Shown here piece after piece: positions 25,075 through 34,196 of a stretch of 64,000 bases of DNA. The position numbers were made by a program, and so were the translations under genes. Where the stretch lies: assembly GCF_030269515.1 (NCBI RefSeq), contig NZ_BSTM01000013.1, positions 1-64,000 on the forward strand, given 5' to 3'. The first letter of the stretch is position 1, and each line of letters opens with the position of its first letter. Under the pieces are notes generated by a model. It worked only from the letters and a program-made list of their open reading frames with translations, ran no database searches and had not been told where the DNA came from. Origin of the DNA: Actinomadura sp. NBRC 104412 (lineage in GTDB: Bacteria > Actinomycetota > Actinomycetes > Streptosporangiales > Streptosporangiaceae).

Positions 25075-25110
25075 GCCTCTTCCGGACAGCAGAACGGCCG
25101 GAACAGGCTC

Positions 25111-26064
25111 CTACTTCAGGCAGTACTGGGGCGCCTCGTCCAGGTTGTCCTTGGTGATGAGGGTGGCCGGCGCCTGGGTGATCTTCTGGATCGGCTTCTT
25201 GTGGAGGTACGCGAGCGTGTTCCGCACCGCGAGCCGGCCGATCACGGTCGGTGAGTTGGCCACCGTGGCGGCGAACCGCCCGTCCCTGACCGCCGCCAGG
25301 CCGTGGTCGGTGCCGTTGGTGGTGACGATCTTGACCTTGGACCCGGCGGCCTGGAACGCGTTCAGCGCGCCGAAGGCCATGTCCTCGTTGGCGACGAAGA
25401 CATAGTCGAGCCCGGGATGCGCCTGGATCATGTTCTCCGCCACGTCCTGCGCCTTGGTCCGGTTGAACATGCCGGGCTGGTTGGCGACCACCTTGGCGTT
25501 GCCGGGCAGCGCGCCGGAGAACCCGCCGGTCATCAGGTCGGACGCGGCGCCCGGCGCACCCGCGATGACGCCCACCTCCACCGCGGCGCCCTTGGCGTCC
25601 TGACCGACCCACTGCGCGTCCAGCGCCCCGACCCGCTTGAGGTCCACCACCGCGGCACCCGCGATCTTGGACGGGTCATCGGTGACCACCGAGGTCAGGA
25701 AGATCGGGATCTTGGCGCGGTTGGCCTTGCCGATCGCGCCCTCCAGCGCGTCCACGTTGACGGTCTGGACGATCAGCGCGTCCACCTGGCGGGAGATCAT
25801 GTCCTCGATGTTGGACAGCTCGGTCCCGGGGTTCTGGCCCGAGTTGGCCGTGAGCAGTTCCGCGCCGTTCGCCTTCGCCTCGCGGTCGACGGCCTTCAGC
25901 AGGCAGGTGTGGAACTCGGTGTTGGCGCCGTTGACGAAGCCGAGCTTGACCTTGTCGTCGCCCGCGGCACCACTGCCGCAGGCACTCAGCACGGCCATGG
26001 AGGCCACGGTGACGAGTACTCCCAGGGGACGTCCAAGGGATCTTCTGAGGACGGATGAGCGCAT
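25111..26064 (-). CDS. RbsB-type ABC transporter substrate-binding lipoprotein
   Basis: 317 residues. A lipoprotein signal ends in the lipobox VLSAC (Cys about 29). The mature part is a periplasmic-binding-protein-4 fold: KVKLGFVNGANTEFHTCLLKAVDREAKANGAEL, SRQVDALIVQTVNVDAL, VFVANEDMAFGALNAFQAAG. It would capture the substrate outside the membrane for the permease and ATPase encoded upstream. Sugars are the usual ligands of this family, but similar systems import other polar compounds, and the catabolic context here is aromatic. Confidence 0.9.
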   Translation of the reverse strand: MRSSVLRRSLGRPLGVLVTVASMAVLSACGSGAAGDDKVKLGFVNGANTEFHTCLLKAVDREAKANGAELLTANSGQNPGTELSNIEDMISRQVDALIVQTVNVDALEGAIGKANRAKIPIFLTSVVTDDPSKIAGAAVVDLKRVGALDAQWVGQDAKGAAVEVGVIAGAPGAASDLMTGGFSGALPGNAKVVANQPGMFNRTKAQDVAENMIQAHPGLDYVFVANEDMAFGALNAFQAAGSKVKIVTTNGTDHGLAAVRDGRFAATVANSPTVIGRLAVRNTLAYLHKKPIQKITQAPATLITKDNLDEAPQYCLK

Positions 26065-26139
26065 GACGGATGCCGCCTTTCTGGCGTGGTCGCGTGTTCG
26101 GGGTGGGACGAGCCGGGGGCTCACTCGAAAAGGGCGGAT

Positions 26140-27150
26140 TCACCTTCTCCGGCGCTGCACGAGGTTGGCGATGGCGGCGATCAGCAGCACCGCCCCCACC
26201 GAGATCTGCTGGTAGTAGCTGGAGACCTGGAGCAGGTTGAGCACGTTGGCGACGATGCCGAGCAGCAGCACGCCCAGGACGGTGCCGAAGATCGTGCCGC
26301 GCCCGCCCTCCAGCGACGTCCCCCCGATGACCACGGCGGCGACCGCGGTGAGCTGGAGCGTCAGGCCGCCCGTGCCGGGGCTGCTGGCGCCCAGCCGGGA
26401 CAGCAGCATCAGCCCGGCGAGACCGGCCAGGGCACCGCCGAGGCTGTAGAGGATGAGCTTGTCGCGGTTGACGTTGATGCCGCTCAGACGCGCGACGTCC
26501 TCATTGCCCCCGATGGCGAACGCGTCCCGCCCGAACGTGGTGTAACGCATGACGAACGCCGTCGCGGCCAGGATGACGCCCGCCACGATCGTCAGGTAGG
26601 GCAGGCCCAGCACGCTCCCGTTGCCCAGCTCTGTCATCCTGTCGCCGATGGAGACGCTGAGCCCGTTGATGACCAGCAGGGCCACGCCGTCCAGGAGCGT
26701 CGCGGTCGCGAGGGTCGCCACGAACGGCGCCACCTTGGTGAAGGTCACGACCAGGCCGTTGACCAGGCCGACCGCGGTGGCCAGCACCATCGACGCCACG
26801 ACCGCCAGGACCGTCGAATGGCCTCCCTCCAGCAGTTGCGCGGAGACGGCCGTGGTGACGGCCACGGTGCTGCCGAGCGAGAAGTCCATGCCGCCGGCGG
26901 TCATCAGCAGCGTCAGCCCGGCGGCGATCACCGCCACGACGCTGATCTGGCGCAGCACGTTGAGCAGGTTCGTCGAGGTGAGGAAGGAGTCGGTCCGAAC
27001 GCTCGCGAACACCACGATCAGGACCAGCACCACGATCAGGCCCGAGTGCGGGATCCCGCGCAGCACGGGCGGCACCGGGCTCCGCCTCGGCGCCTCATGC
27101 CGCGCCCCCGGCCCCGCCTGCGCGGCCGCCTTCTCGACAGGGACACTCAC
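26140..27150 (-). CDS. RbsC-type ABC transporter permease
   Basis: 336 residues with about eight to ten hydrophobic segments and the family signatures LLMTAGGMDFSLGSTVA, GLVNGLVVTFTKVAPFVATLAT, YTTFGRDAFAIGGNEDVARLSGI and VAAVVIGGTSLEGGRGTIFGTVLG. It forms the membrane channel of the transporter. GTG 27150 overlaps the ATPase stop (GTGA), so the subunits are translationally coupled. Confidence 0.9.
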   Translation of the reverse strand: MSVPVEKAAAQAGPGARHEAPRRSPVPPVLRGIPHSGLIVVLVLIVVFASVRTDSFLTSTNLLNVLRQISVVAVIAAGLTLLMTAGGMDFSLGSTVAVTTAVSAQLLEGGHSTVLAVVASMVLATAVGLVNGLVVTFTKVAPFVATLATATLLDGVALLVINGLSVSIGDRMTELGNGSVLGLPYLTIVAGVILAATAFVMRYTTFGRDAFAIGGNEDVARLSGINVNRDKLILYSLGGALAGLAGLMLLSRLGASSPGTGGLTLQLTAVAAVVIGGTSLEGGRGTIFGTVLGVLLLGIVANVLNLLQVSSYYQQISVGAVLLIAAIANLVQRRRR

Positions 27151-28712
27151 GTCAGGTCTCCTCCCAGAACCGCGGCGACCAGGTCGTCCCGCGTCACCTT
27201 GGCGATCTCGTGCTCGGCGACCATCCGCCCGTCCCGGACGATGATCACGCGGTCGGCCAGCCGCATCACCTCCTCCACGGACGAGGAGGCCAGCAGCACC
27301 GCCACCCCCTGCGCGGCGAGTCCGTCCACCAGCGTGTGGATCTCGGCGATCGCGGCCACGTCCACGCCGTTGGTCGGGTCCTCCAGCAGGCACGCCACCG
27401 GGTCGCTGGACAGCCACTTGGCCAGCAGCACCTTCTGCTGGTTGCCGCCCGACAGCCGGTCGACCGGCGGATTCTTCGACAGCGACACCACCCGGTAGCT
27501 CTCGCGCAGCGCCGCCGCGCGGCGGCTCAGCAGGGCCCGGCGATGCAGGTGGCGCCCGTCCAGGCGGTCGCGGGCCAGCAGCAGGTTCTCGTCCACCGAC
27601 AGCTCGGGGATCAGGCCGAGGGTACGGCGGTCCCCGGTCACGCAGCGCAGGCCGCTGGCCAGCGACCGGGAGATGCTCCCGAACGGAACGGGGGTACCGT
27701 CCACCGCCAGGTAGCCGCGGGCGGGACGGCGCCGCCCCGACAGCAGGTCGAACAGGCGCGACTGAGCGTCCCCCGCCGGGCCGAGCACCGCGACGATCTC
27801 GCCCTTGCGCACGTCCACGCCGAAGCCGTCGATGAACCGGCCGTCGCACAGGTCGTGGATGCTGATGCCCACCTCGCGGAACGTCCCGGTCCGGGGCGGC
27901 CGCCGGGAGACCACCTCGCGGCCGACCATGTCATGGACCAGGCCGCGCTCGTCGGCCTCCTCCGCCGGGCCGCTCCGCACGACGGCGCCGTCCCGCAGGA
28001 CCGTGATGCGGTCGGCCAGCCCGAGCACCTCGTCGATGTGGTGGGAGATGTAGACGACGGCCACGCCGTTGTCGCGGACCCTGCGCACCATGGCCCGGAT
28101 CTGCTCGGCGGCCTCGGCGCCCAGGCAGGCGGTGGGCTCGTCGAGGATGAGCACCCGGCCGCCCCGGCGCACCTCCCGGGCCACCTCGACCATGGTCTGC
28201 TCGGCGACCGTCAGTTCCCCCGCGATCTGGTCGACGTCGAGGCCGACGCCGAGCTGGTCGAGGGCCTGCCGCGCCCCGTCCCGCAGCGACCGCCAGCGCA
28301 CCAGCGAGCGGCGGGCGGGCAGGTCGCCCAGCATGATGTTCTCCGCCACCGTGAGGCCCATGACCAGCTCGCGGCGCTGCGGGACGATCGCGATGCCCAG
28401 CCGCCGGGCGCGCCGCGGGGTCAGCAGGTGGACGACCCGGCCGCCGATCTCCAGATGGCCCACTTCCGGCCGCTGGACCCCCGAGAGGATCTTGACCAGG
28501 GTGGACTTGCCCGCCCCGTTCATGCCCATCAGCGCGTGGATCTCGCCGGGGTGGAAGTCCAGGTCCACGTCCTTGAGCGCCACCGCGCCGCCGAACCGCT
28601 TGGTCACGTTGCGGACGCCGATGACCGGCCCGGCGCCGTTCGGCGAGAACGCTTCGGGGGTCACTGGGTACAGGTCGCGGCAGGTGGTCTCCGCCGGGTG
28701 GGTCGAGGTCAT
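27147..28712 (-). CDS. RbsA-type ABC transporter ATPase (two NBDs)
   Basis: 521 residues with two nucleotide-binding domains. NBD1 is canonical: Walker A MNGAGKST (about 66), signature-region VAEQTMVEVAREV and Walker B VLILDEPTACLG. NBD2 is degenerate: GPAGDAQS replaces Walker A, as is usual in this family, while the signature LSGGNQQKV is present. The Walker B end reads CLLEDPTNGVD, with Glu and Asp exchanged relative to the normal DEPT. The start ATG overlaps the upstream CMD-family gene. Confidence 0.9.
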   Translation of the reverse strand: MTSTHPAETTCRDLYPVTPEAFSPNGAGPVIGVRNVTKRFGGAVALKDVDLDFHPGEIHALMGMNGAGKSTLVKILSGVQRPEVGHLEIGGRVVHLLTPRRARRLGIAIVPQRRELVMGLTVAENIMLGDLPARRSLVRWRSLRDGARQALDQLGVGLDVDQIAGELTVAEQTMVEVAREVRRGGRVLILDEPTACLGAEAAEQIRAMVRRVRDNGVAVVYISHHIDEVLGLADRITVLRDGAVVRSGPAEEADERGLVHDMVGREVVSRRPPRTGTFREVGISIHDLCDGRFIDGFGVDVRKGEIVAVLGPAGDAQSRLFDLLSGRRRPARGYLAVDGTPVPFGSISRSLASGLRCVTGDRRTLGLIPELSVDENLLLARDRLDGRHLHRRALLSRRAAALRESYRVVSLSKNPPVDRLSGGNQQKVLLAKWLSSDPVACLLEDPTNGVDVAAIAEIHTLVDGLAAQGVAVLLASSSVEEVMRLADRVIIVRDGRMVAEHEIAKVTRDDLVAAVLGGDLT

Positions 28713-29296
28713 CTCGAATCCTCGGGGTCGCTCACACGCGCGTAACCGCGGATGTCGGGGAAGGGCGGGGTGCGGTCGGGCTGCAGGTCGACTTCGAAGG
28801 CGTTGAGGCACATGCCGAGCATGGAGAAATTGCCGAGCGATCCGACCGCGTCCACCAGGCCGCGCGGACCGAAATGCTTCTCCGCCTCCCGGAAGGTGTC
28901 CTCGGAAACGAAATGCTCCTCGAGGATTTCGTGGCAGAAGCGGTAAAAGGCGGCGTCCTCGTCCCGGTCGAAGTCCGGCTCCCGGCGCTCGGCGATCGCC
29001 CGCAGCGCCGCGGCCGGGATGCCGGCCTCGATGGCCTTGTCGACGTGGGCGTTCCAGGAGTACTGGGCGTCCCAGTGCCGGGCGGCCATGAGCAGCGACA
29101 GTTCGCGCAGCCGCGGCGGAATGCTGGAGTCGAAGCGCACGAAGGCGCCCAGCGCCTCGACCCGTTCACACAACTCCGGGCTCTGCAGCCAGACCAGGTA
29201 GGGACCGCGCACCGCACCCCGCCTCCCGGCGATGCGCGCGCTGATCTCCCGCTGCCGTTCGTCCATCTCGTCCGCGGCGATGATGGGAAGTCTCAT
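28709..29296 (-). CDS. carboxymuconolactone decarboxylase family protein
   Basis: 195 residues of the AhpD-like/CMD fold: LVWLQSPELCERVEALGAFVRFDSSIPPRLRELSLLMAARHWDAQYSWNAHV matches the core helices of the family, with Glu and His in the positions typical of the CMD group rather than the CxxC of AhpD peroxidases. It is the first gene of the transporter operon. CMD relatives isomerise or decarboxylate lactones in aromatic catabolism; the actual reaction is not established. Confidence 0.8.
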   Translation of the reverse strand: MRLPIIAADEMDERQREISARIAGRRGAVRGPYLVWLQSPELCERVEALGAFVRFDSSIPPRLRELSLLMAARHWDAQYSWNAHVDKAIEAGIPAAALRAIAERREPDFDRDEDAAFYRFCHEILEEHFVSEDTFREAEKHFGPRGLVDAVGSLGNFSMLGMCLNAFEVDLQPDRTPPFPDIRGYARVSDPEDSR

Positions 29297-29325
29297 GAGC
29301 GACCGAACCCTCGTTCCTGTGATCC

Positions 29326-29349
29326 GCACCACTCCTGATGGGGTGGTGC
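29326..29349. promoter_or_regulatory. inverted repeat in divergent promoter region
   Basis: GCACCAC, ten bases, GTGGTGC, 30 bases upstream of the CMD gene and in the gap to the divergent cupin gene. A candidate operator for the transporter operon; no cognate regulator is assigned. Confidence 0.35.
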
Positions 29350-29477
29350 TGCCAGAAAGTACAGGTCGATGCGAAAGCCCTATATAGCGCCCGCTGCAAG
29401 GTAAGGGTGCAACTCCTGCGACGCTTGCCTGCGGAAGCACGGATCTAACCTCGGGACAGAATCCCCGAGGAGGCTCC

Positions 29478-29885
29478 ATGACCACGATCATCAAGGTGGA
29501 CCGGGTCCCCGTCCTGGACCGCGGCGGCGCGATCACCACGACCCCGCTGGTCACCACCCGGTCGTCGGGCGGCGAGAACCTGATCACGTCCGGGATGAGC
29601 GTCTACCCGGTGGGCACCGGGGCGCCGCTGCACTCGCACAACTGCGACGAGCACGTCACCGTCCTGGACGGCGAGGCCGAGGTGCTGGTCGACGGCGAAG
29701 TCACCCGGCTGGGGCGGTTCGACACCACCTACATCCCGTCCCCGATCCCCCACCTGTTCCGCAACGTGGGCCAGACCCCGCTGCGCATCCTGTGGGTCTA
29801 CAGCTCGGCCAAGGTCACCCGCACGTTCACCGAGACCGGCGTCACCGTCGAGCACCTGTCCCCCGAAGATCGGATGGACAGGTAG
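29478..29885 (+). CDS. small cupin-domain protein
   Basis: 135 residues with one cupin barrel: VYPVGTGAPLHSHNCDEHVTVLDGEAEVLVDGEV (metal-ligand His-x-His and Glu around residues 53-60) and IPHLFRNVGQTPLRILWVY (second motif His about 94). RBS GAGGAGG lies about six bases before ATG. It is divergent from the transporter operon. Small cupins act as isomerases or dioxygenases, or bind ligands; a pathway role is suggested by location only. Confidence 0.85.
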   Translation: MTTIIKVDRVPVLDRGGAITTTPLVTTRSSGGENLITSGMSVYPVGTGAPLHSHNCDEHVTVLDGEAEVLVDGEVTRLGRFDTTYIPSPIPHLFRNVGQTPLRILWVYSSAKVTRTFTETGVTVEHLSPEDRMDR

Positions 29886-29921
29886 CGGGCCGGATCGGCC
29901 GGCGTCGGTCGATCTCCCTGG

Positions 29922-31146
29922 TCAGCGGCGGCCGATGGTGCCGACCCGGCTCTCGGTGAGGACGTCCAGCATCTCGTCGCGCTCGACGCCCCAGCGTTCC
30001 GGCGTCCGCTAGTTCCGGATCGTCGGGACGATCGAACAGCGTCGTGTTCAGGCAGAACGGCGCGCCCGCGCCTCATCGCGCCGGCACCAGGCCGAAGGCC
30101 GCGAGCAGGACACCCGTCGGGCTCAGTCCCCGCTCGGCCGCCCGCCGCACCGCACTCCACTCGGTGGCCGGCAACTCGGCCGACCACCGGCTGAAGCGAT
30201 GCGACCGCAGGTCCGCCAGATCGGTCGCCCAGGGCAGTCCAGGACCTGCGGGAAGCACCCGCTGCCGCCAGTACTCCGCGTCGCGCTCCCTGCGCCGCGC
30301 CTCGTCCGGATCGGCGGCCCGGCGCTCGACCAGTTCCGCGAAGGAGATCGGGGCGGCCGCAAGCGAGGCGTCGGGATCGGCGACCAGCCGCCCCCACTCG
30401 TCCAGGATCTGCATCCAGCCCGCCAGATCGAGGGCGAGAACATCGATGCCGAGCAGGATGCGCGTCCGGCCGTCCGGCAGCAACACCGCCCGGACGTCGA
30501 ACAGCGGCCACCGCGACGCGTCCCGCACCTGGTGCGAGCAGTCGTGACGTAGCTCGCCGAGTCGGCCGTCCGCTCCCTCCGGCGTCGCCGCCCGCAGCCA
30601 CGACCTCGATCTCGTAGGGCGCCACCTCAGGAAGGATGTGCTGCCGTCCCTCCCCGTCCACCACCATGCGCAGCATCGGATAATGCTTCACCAGACGGTT
30701 CCACGCCAAGGTGAGCCGGGCCAGATCCTTCTCCGGACCCTCCGCCTCCGGCACCCTGTCGTACTCGCGGTAAGAGAACGTCGCGACCCCGCCGAGCGGG
30801 AACTCCGGGTTCCTGCCGATCCAGTACGCGGCCTGCAAGGGAGTCAGCGAAACCCCCGTCGCCCTCCGCAGATCCTTCTTTCGGCGCCCGGTGCCGCACC
30901 GGGCTCGGCTACGCCTGCGGCGACACTCCGGACGGTCGCGGTCCCAAGGAAGGCCGTCATCGGCAGGTCCAATCCCAGATCCCGCAGCCTGCGCCTCAGC
31001 CGCACCGCGGTGAACGAGTCCAGTCCCGGGACGGTCAGGATCGCGTCGTGATCCACCGACCCGGCCGGCAGGGCGAGCACCTCGGCGACCACCCTGGCCA
31101 CCTCGTCAATCGATACGGACAGGGACATAGGCGACACATCACGCAT
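29922..31146 (-). pseudogene. NRPS remnant: carrier domain plus cyclization domain
   Basis: Reading down the minus strand: a peptidyl-carrier domain (about 31146-30880) with Ser in the VPGLDSFTAVRLRRRL motif; a frameshift near 30880; the start of a heterocyclization domain (LTPLQAAYWIGRNPEFPLGG); a second shift near 30590; LRHDCSHQVRDASRWPLFDV and onward; an in-frame TGA near 30073 where Trp is expected (VPAR-stop-GAGAPFCLNTTLFDRPDDPE); then unrelated sequence to a stop at 29922. No adenylation or thioesterase domain remains. Cyclization domains make thiazoline/oxazoline rings in metallophores of the coelibactin and yersiniabactin type. Confidence 0.8.
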
Positions 31147-31264
31147 GACGCCCCTTCAGGCAACACGGAGAAGGGCGAGAGGTTTGGCGGGCAAGGAATC
31201 GCGAGAAGATGGGCACGTTGGCGCGGGTGGACCGCCGCGCGGTCCGCCGTTCAGCGAGTAGCGG

Positions 31265-31651
31265 TCAGCAGTCGACCAGGTCGGGTTTCTGGTTGAGGAT
31301 CTGCGCGCGCGGGGTGACGAATTCGAGGTAGGCCTGTTCGGCACCGGGCCGGAAGGCGGCCGCGCGGTGGTAGTTCTGAAAGGCCAGCCGCACGCCGAAA
31401 TGGTTCTCCAGCGCGGTGCGCATGGCGTCGCTGGCCATCATCCGCAGCAACTGCCCGCGGGCCACCTCGTCCGGCGGCGGCACCTGGTTGTCGGCGAAGT
31501 CACCGCCGTCATGGTGCAGCCGGTCGACCAGTTCCGTCACGACCTGCCACCCGTACGGCAGTGATGTGCGGATGCATTCGACGAAGGCCGCGTCGTCGAT
31601 GTCGCCTTTCTGGGCCTGGTCGAGCAGTCGCGGGGGCACGGTCAGCGACAT
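31265..31651 (-). CDS. conserved actinobacterial protein (resembles SCO5389 family)
   Basis: 128 residues: MSLTVPPRLLDQAQKGDIDDAAFVECIRTSLPYGWQVV, then DGGDFADNQVPPPDEVARGQLLRMMASDAMRTALENHFGVRLAFQNYHRAAAF. I recall this pattern from a conserved Streptomyces family annotated after SCO5389, without known function; treat the name as a recollection. Acidic, soluble, no signal peptide. It lies between the carrier/cyclization remnant and the Cys-rich gene and may share their promoter. Confidence 0.7.
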   Translation of the reverse strand: MSLTVPPRLLDQAQKGDIDDAAFVECIRTSLPYGWQVVTELVDRLHHDGGDFADNQVPPPDEVARGQLLRMMASDAMRTALENHFGVRLAFQNYHRAAAFRPGAEQAYLEFVTPRAQILNQKPDLVDC

Positions 31652-31681
31652 GTTTTCACGCCTTTCTGGCGAACGAGTGGA

Positions 31682-32059
31682 TCACAACCTGGCGGGGCGG
31701 AGTCTCGGGGTCAGGCGATCGGCGTCCAGGTCACCGTCCGCCAGCCAGGACGCGACGGCCTCTGCGTCGTCGCGGGCCAGCACCGGGCCGACCCGGATCG
31801 CCTTGCCGCACGGTCTGCGGTCGGTGTCGCAGGGCTGGACGGCCAGGTAGGTGCCGCTGTCGCGGAACGCCTCCGACCGGCCCTGGAACAGGCAGCGCGG
31901 CGCCCCCAGCAGGCATCCGCCGCGGACCAGTACGCCGTGCGGGGTTCTCCGGACGACCTCGGCGAGCCGTGGCAGGAGGAGGTCGCCGATGGTTTCCGGC
32001 GGGCTGCATGGGACCGCGCCGCAGACGACCACCGTGAACGCTCGATCGGCCACTGACAT
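31682..32059 (-). CDS. Cys-rich thioredoxin-fold ferredoxin-like protein
   Basis: 125 residues with Cys positions spaced as in small [2Fe-2S] or metal-binding proteins: VVVCGAVPCSPP (about 12-17), VRGGCLLGAPRCLF (about 48-56) and VQPCDTDRRPCG (about 76-84). The first gene after the Zur-like box, 47 bases away. Zinc-regulated ferredoxin-like proteins near coelibactin genes are known in Streptomyces, so a place in a metallophore locus is plausible; metal binding is inferred only from Cys spacing. Confidence 0.6.
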   Translation of the reverse strand: MSVADRAFTVVVCGAVPCSPPETIGDLLLPRLAEVVRRTPHGVLVRGGCLLGAPRCLFQGRSEAFRDSGTYLAVQPCDTDRRPCGKAIRVGPVLARDDAEAVASWLADGDLDADRLTPRLRPARL

Positions 32060-32105
32060 CCTCCTCCCGCCACGGCCCTGCGCAGGAACGCACGTCCCAC
32101 GTTAA

Positions 32106-32120
32106 TGAAAACGGTTATCA
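32106..32120. promoter_or_regulatory. Zur-box-like site
   Basis: TGAAAACGGTTATCA, a 7-1-7 pseudo-palindrome of the kind bound by actinobacterial Zur. It lies 47 bases upstream of the Cys-rich gene on the minus strand and heads the run that ends in the NRPS remnant. Confidence 0.6.
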
Positions 32121-32129
32121 ATGTCCAGA

Positions 32130-32300
32130 GTTGGGCCGTGCCGATGGCGACGAGCGATGAGGCATCGAGGTGGCCGGGCCCCTCGGCGTTCAGCGCGTCC
32201 AGGCAGCGTGTACGAACGCGGCTGACGGCGACGTCATCCAGGCCGTGGAGCATTCCGCGAAACCCGCTCCCCAGCACCCGGTCCCACGCGTTGCCCCGAC
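32130..32300 (-). pseudogene. SAM methyltransferase C-terminal remnant
   Basis: The frame WDRVLGSGFRGMLHGLDD, then RVRTRCLDALNAEGPGHLDASSLVAIGTA, resembles the last 50-60 residues of class I small-molecule methyltransferases. It runs on past the expected end and into the Zur-like box, and nothing resembling a SAM-binding motif precedes it. A decayed neighbour of the metallophore locus. Confidence 0.45.
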
Positions 32301-32407
32301 GTCAACGGCACGTGGTGGACGCCCCGGCAGGTACGCACTTTGGCCAGCCCCAGGCTCCGTGCCCAGTCGCCGAGCGTGGACTCGGTGTTGATGCGTCACG
32401 ATGCGCC

Positions 32408-32815
32408 TCAGCGGGCGGCGTGGCGTTTCCGGGCGGTGGCGATGTCCGCGCCGTGCAGAACCGCCCAGTCCGCGAGGGCGGACAGCGGCTTGAGGAGCGT
32501 ACGGCCGAGGGGTGTGAGGTCGTACTCGACCGTCGGCGGGATGGTCGGATGGACGGTCCGGCTCACCAAGCCGTCGTGTTCGAGGCCACGCAAGGTACGC
32601 GTCAGCATCCGCTGGCTGATCCCCTCGATCGACCGGTGCAGCTCGTTGAACCGGTACGAGCGCTTGCCCAGCAGGATCATGATCAGCACACTCCATCGGT
32701 CGCCGACGCGCCGCAGGACGTCCGTCACCGGGCAGGCCCGATGCTCCTCCAGCGGTACCGGGATCGGCAGCGGCGCGCTGATCACCGAGGGGACATCGGT
32801 GTGCGTATCAGACAT
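32408..32815 (-). CDS. HxlR-family transcriptional regulator
   Basis: 135 residues: CPVTDVLRRVGDRWSVLIMILLGKRSYRFNELHRSIEGISQRMLTRTLRGLEHDGLVSRT is a textbook HxlR winged helix with the conserved N-terminal Cys often used for redox or electrophile sensing. Divergent from an SDR gene 70 bases away, the typical arrangement in which the HxlR protein represses the reductase. Confidence 0.9.
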   Translation of the reverse strand: MSDTHTDVPSVISAPLPIPVPLEEHRACPVTDVLRRVGDRWSVLIMILLGKRSYRFNELHRSIEGISQRMLTRTLRGLEHDGLVSRTVHPTIPPTVEYDLTPLGRTLLKPLSALADWAVLHGADIATARKRHAAR

Positions 32816-32885
32816 CGAATTGCCTTCTTTCGGCCGGACGAGTGGTCGCTTGATGATTGTCGCCGAACGACCGAGGAGCGAGCGC

Positions 32886-33737
32886 ATGTCCGGACATACG
32901 ACCAAGACAGTGGTGATCAGCGGTGGGACCGACGGCATGGGCCGGGCGACGGCGCTCGCGCGCCTCGGCCGTGGTGACACCGTGATCGTCATCGGCAGCA
33001 GCGGGGCGAAGGGCCGGGCGCTGGCCGAGGAGGCGACCCGTACGGGTGCCGGCGAGCGGTTCCGGTTCCTGCGCGCGGACCTCAGCGCCGTCGGTGAGGT
33101 CCGCCGGGTCGCCGACGAGATCACCGATCGGCATCCGGTGGTCGACGCGCTCGTCCTGTGCGCTAACCGGCACAGCCCGAAACGTCGGGAGACGGCCGAC
33201 GGGCTGGAGTTCACCTTCGCGCTGTACTACCTGAGCCGGTACCTGCTGGGCGAGCTGCTGCGCCCGGTGATGGACGCGGCGTCCGCGCCGCTGATCGTGA
33301 ACGTGGCCGGGGTCGGCAATACGGCCGGTTCGGTGCACTGGGACGACCTGCAGCTACGGCGCAAGTACGGCATGGTTCGGGCGCAACTCCAGGCGGGGCG
33401 GGCCAACGACTTGCTCGGCGTCTCCTTCGCCGGCCGGGCGGCGGGTAAGGCCCGATACGTGCTCTACCACCCCGGTTTCACGCGCAGCGGAGACCTGTCC
33501 CCACTGCACCCGGTGATGCGCGGGGCGATCAGGCTGCTGGCGCGGTTCAAGGCCCGGCCGGTGGAGACCGCGATCCGGCCCATCGTCGAATGGATCGACG
33601 CACCACCGCCCGCTCCGCTCACCGCCGTCGACCGTGGCAGGCCCGTGGACCTGTCCCTGCCGACCCTCGACGAACACGACGCCGAACGCCTCGCCCAACT
33701 CACCGAGGATCTCTTGCACTCGCTCCCCCACCGGTAA
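32886..33737 (+). CDS. short-chain dehydrogenase/reductase (divergent from hxlR-type gene)
   Basis: 283 residues. The NAD(P) motif VVISGGTDGMGRATALA (TGxxxGxG variant) is at the N-terminus and ALVLCANRHSP replaces the NNAG segment. The catalytic YxxxK is not obvious: KYGMVRAQLQ aligns near it with altered spacing. It is longer than classical SDRs and resembles retinol-dehydrogenase-like members. ATG 32886 follows GAGGAGCGAGCG. Probably induced through the neighbouring HxlR protein. Confidence 0.8.
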   Translation: MSGHTTKTVVISGGTDGMGRATALARLGRGDTVIVIGSSGAKGRALAEEATRTGAGERFRFLRADLSAVGEVRRVADEITDRHPVVDALVLCANRHSPKRRETADGLEFTFALYYLSRYLLGELLRPVMDAASAPLIVNVAGVGNTAGSVHWDDLQLRRKYGMVRAQLQAGRANDLLGVSFAGRAAGKARYVLYHPGFTRSGDLSPLHPVMRGAIRLLARFKARPVETAIRPIVEWIDAPPPAPLTAVDRGRPVDLSLPTLDEHDAERLAQLTEDLLHSLPHR

Positions 33738-34196
33738 GCCGCGCTACGCCGTGTCCATGCGGTGGTGCAGCACGTTGATGTTCGCGAACGTGCGAGTCCG
33801 ACGGCGTAGTCCGAGACACCCGTCGGTGAAGCGACCATACGCGCACCGCGGCGCTGGCCGGCCCGCCGTGGTGATGGCCCTGGGGCCAAGACCCACGAGA
33901 TCGAGCTGGCCGCCACGGTGATTGCACAGATCGGCTCGACCGGAAGGATCGTCGCCTTCACACCGGCCCAGGTGGAGATGCTGGCCGAACCGGTCATCGA
34001 GGGACTCTTCGACAAGGTGATCGCGGTCAACCTCCGCCGGCGTCCGTTACGAACGCCACGGCCACCTGTGCAACATCCGCACACGCGCAAGCTGCTCGCA
34101 TTTGTATCGGCCATAGAGCCACGAGCCCACGTGACCCACGGGGCGGACCGTCCCCGTATGTCACGCCGCATCAGCAACCTGCTTGCGGGCAGGTCC
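33738..34196. other. gene-poor stretch with possible SDR fragment
   Basis: 459 bases without an intact gene. A plus-strand frame at about 33891-34050 (GAKTHEIELAATVIAQIGS, then VIEGLFDKVIAVNLRR) faintly resembles the FDKVIAVNL segment of SDR proteins and is probably a fragment. The rest shows no recognisable sequence; I see no RNA gene. Confidence 0.4.

Noticed and set aside
29388..29420. Second LysR box near TGCAAGGTAAGGGTGCAA
   Set aside because: The two TGCAA units are direct, not inverted, so the LTTR dyad is missing.
32105..32977. Plus-strand open frame of 290 codons starting at the Zur-like box
   Set aside because: It runs antisense to the methyltransferase remnant and the HxlR gene; its amino-acid composition is typical of a GC-rich shadow frame and it shows no domain.
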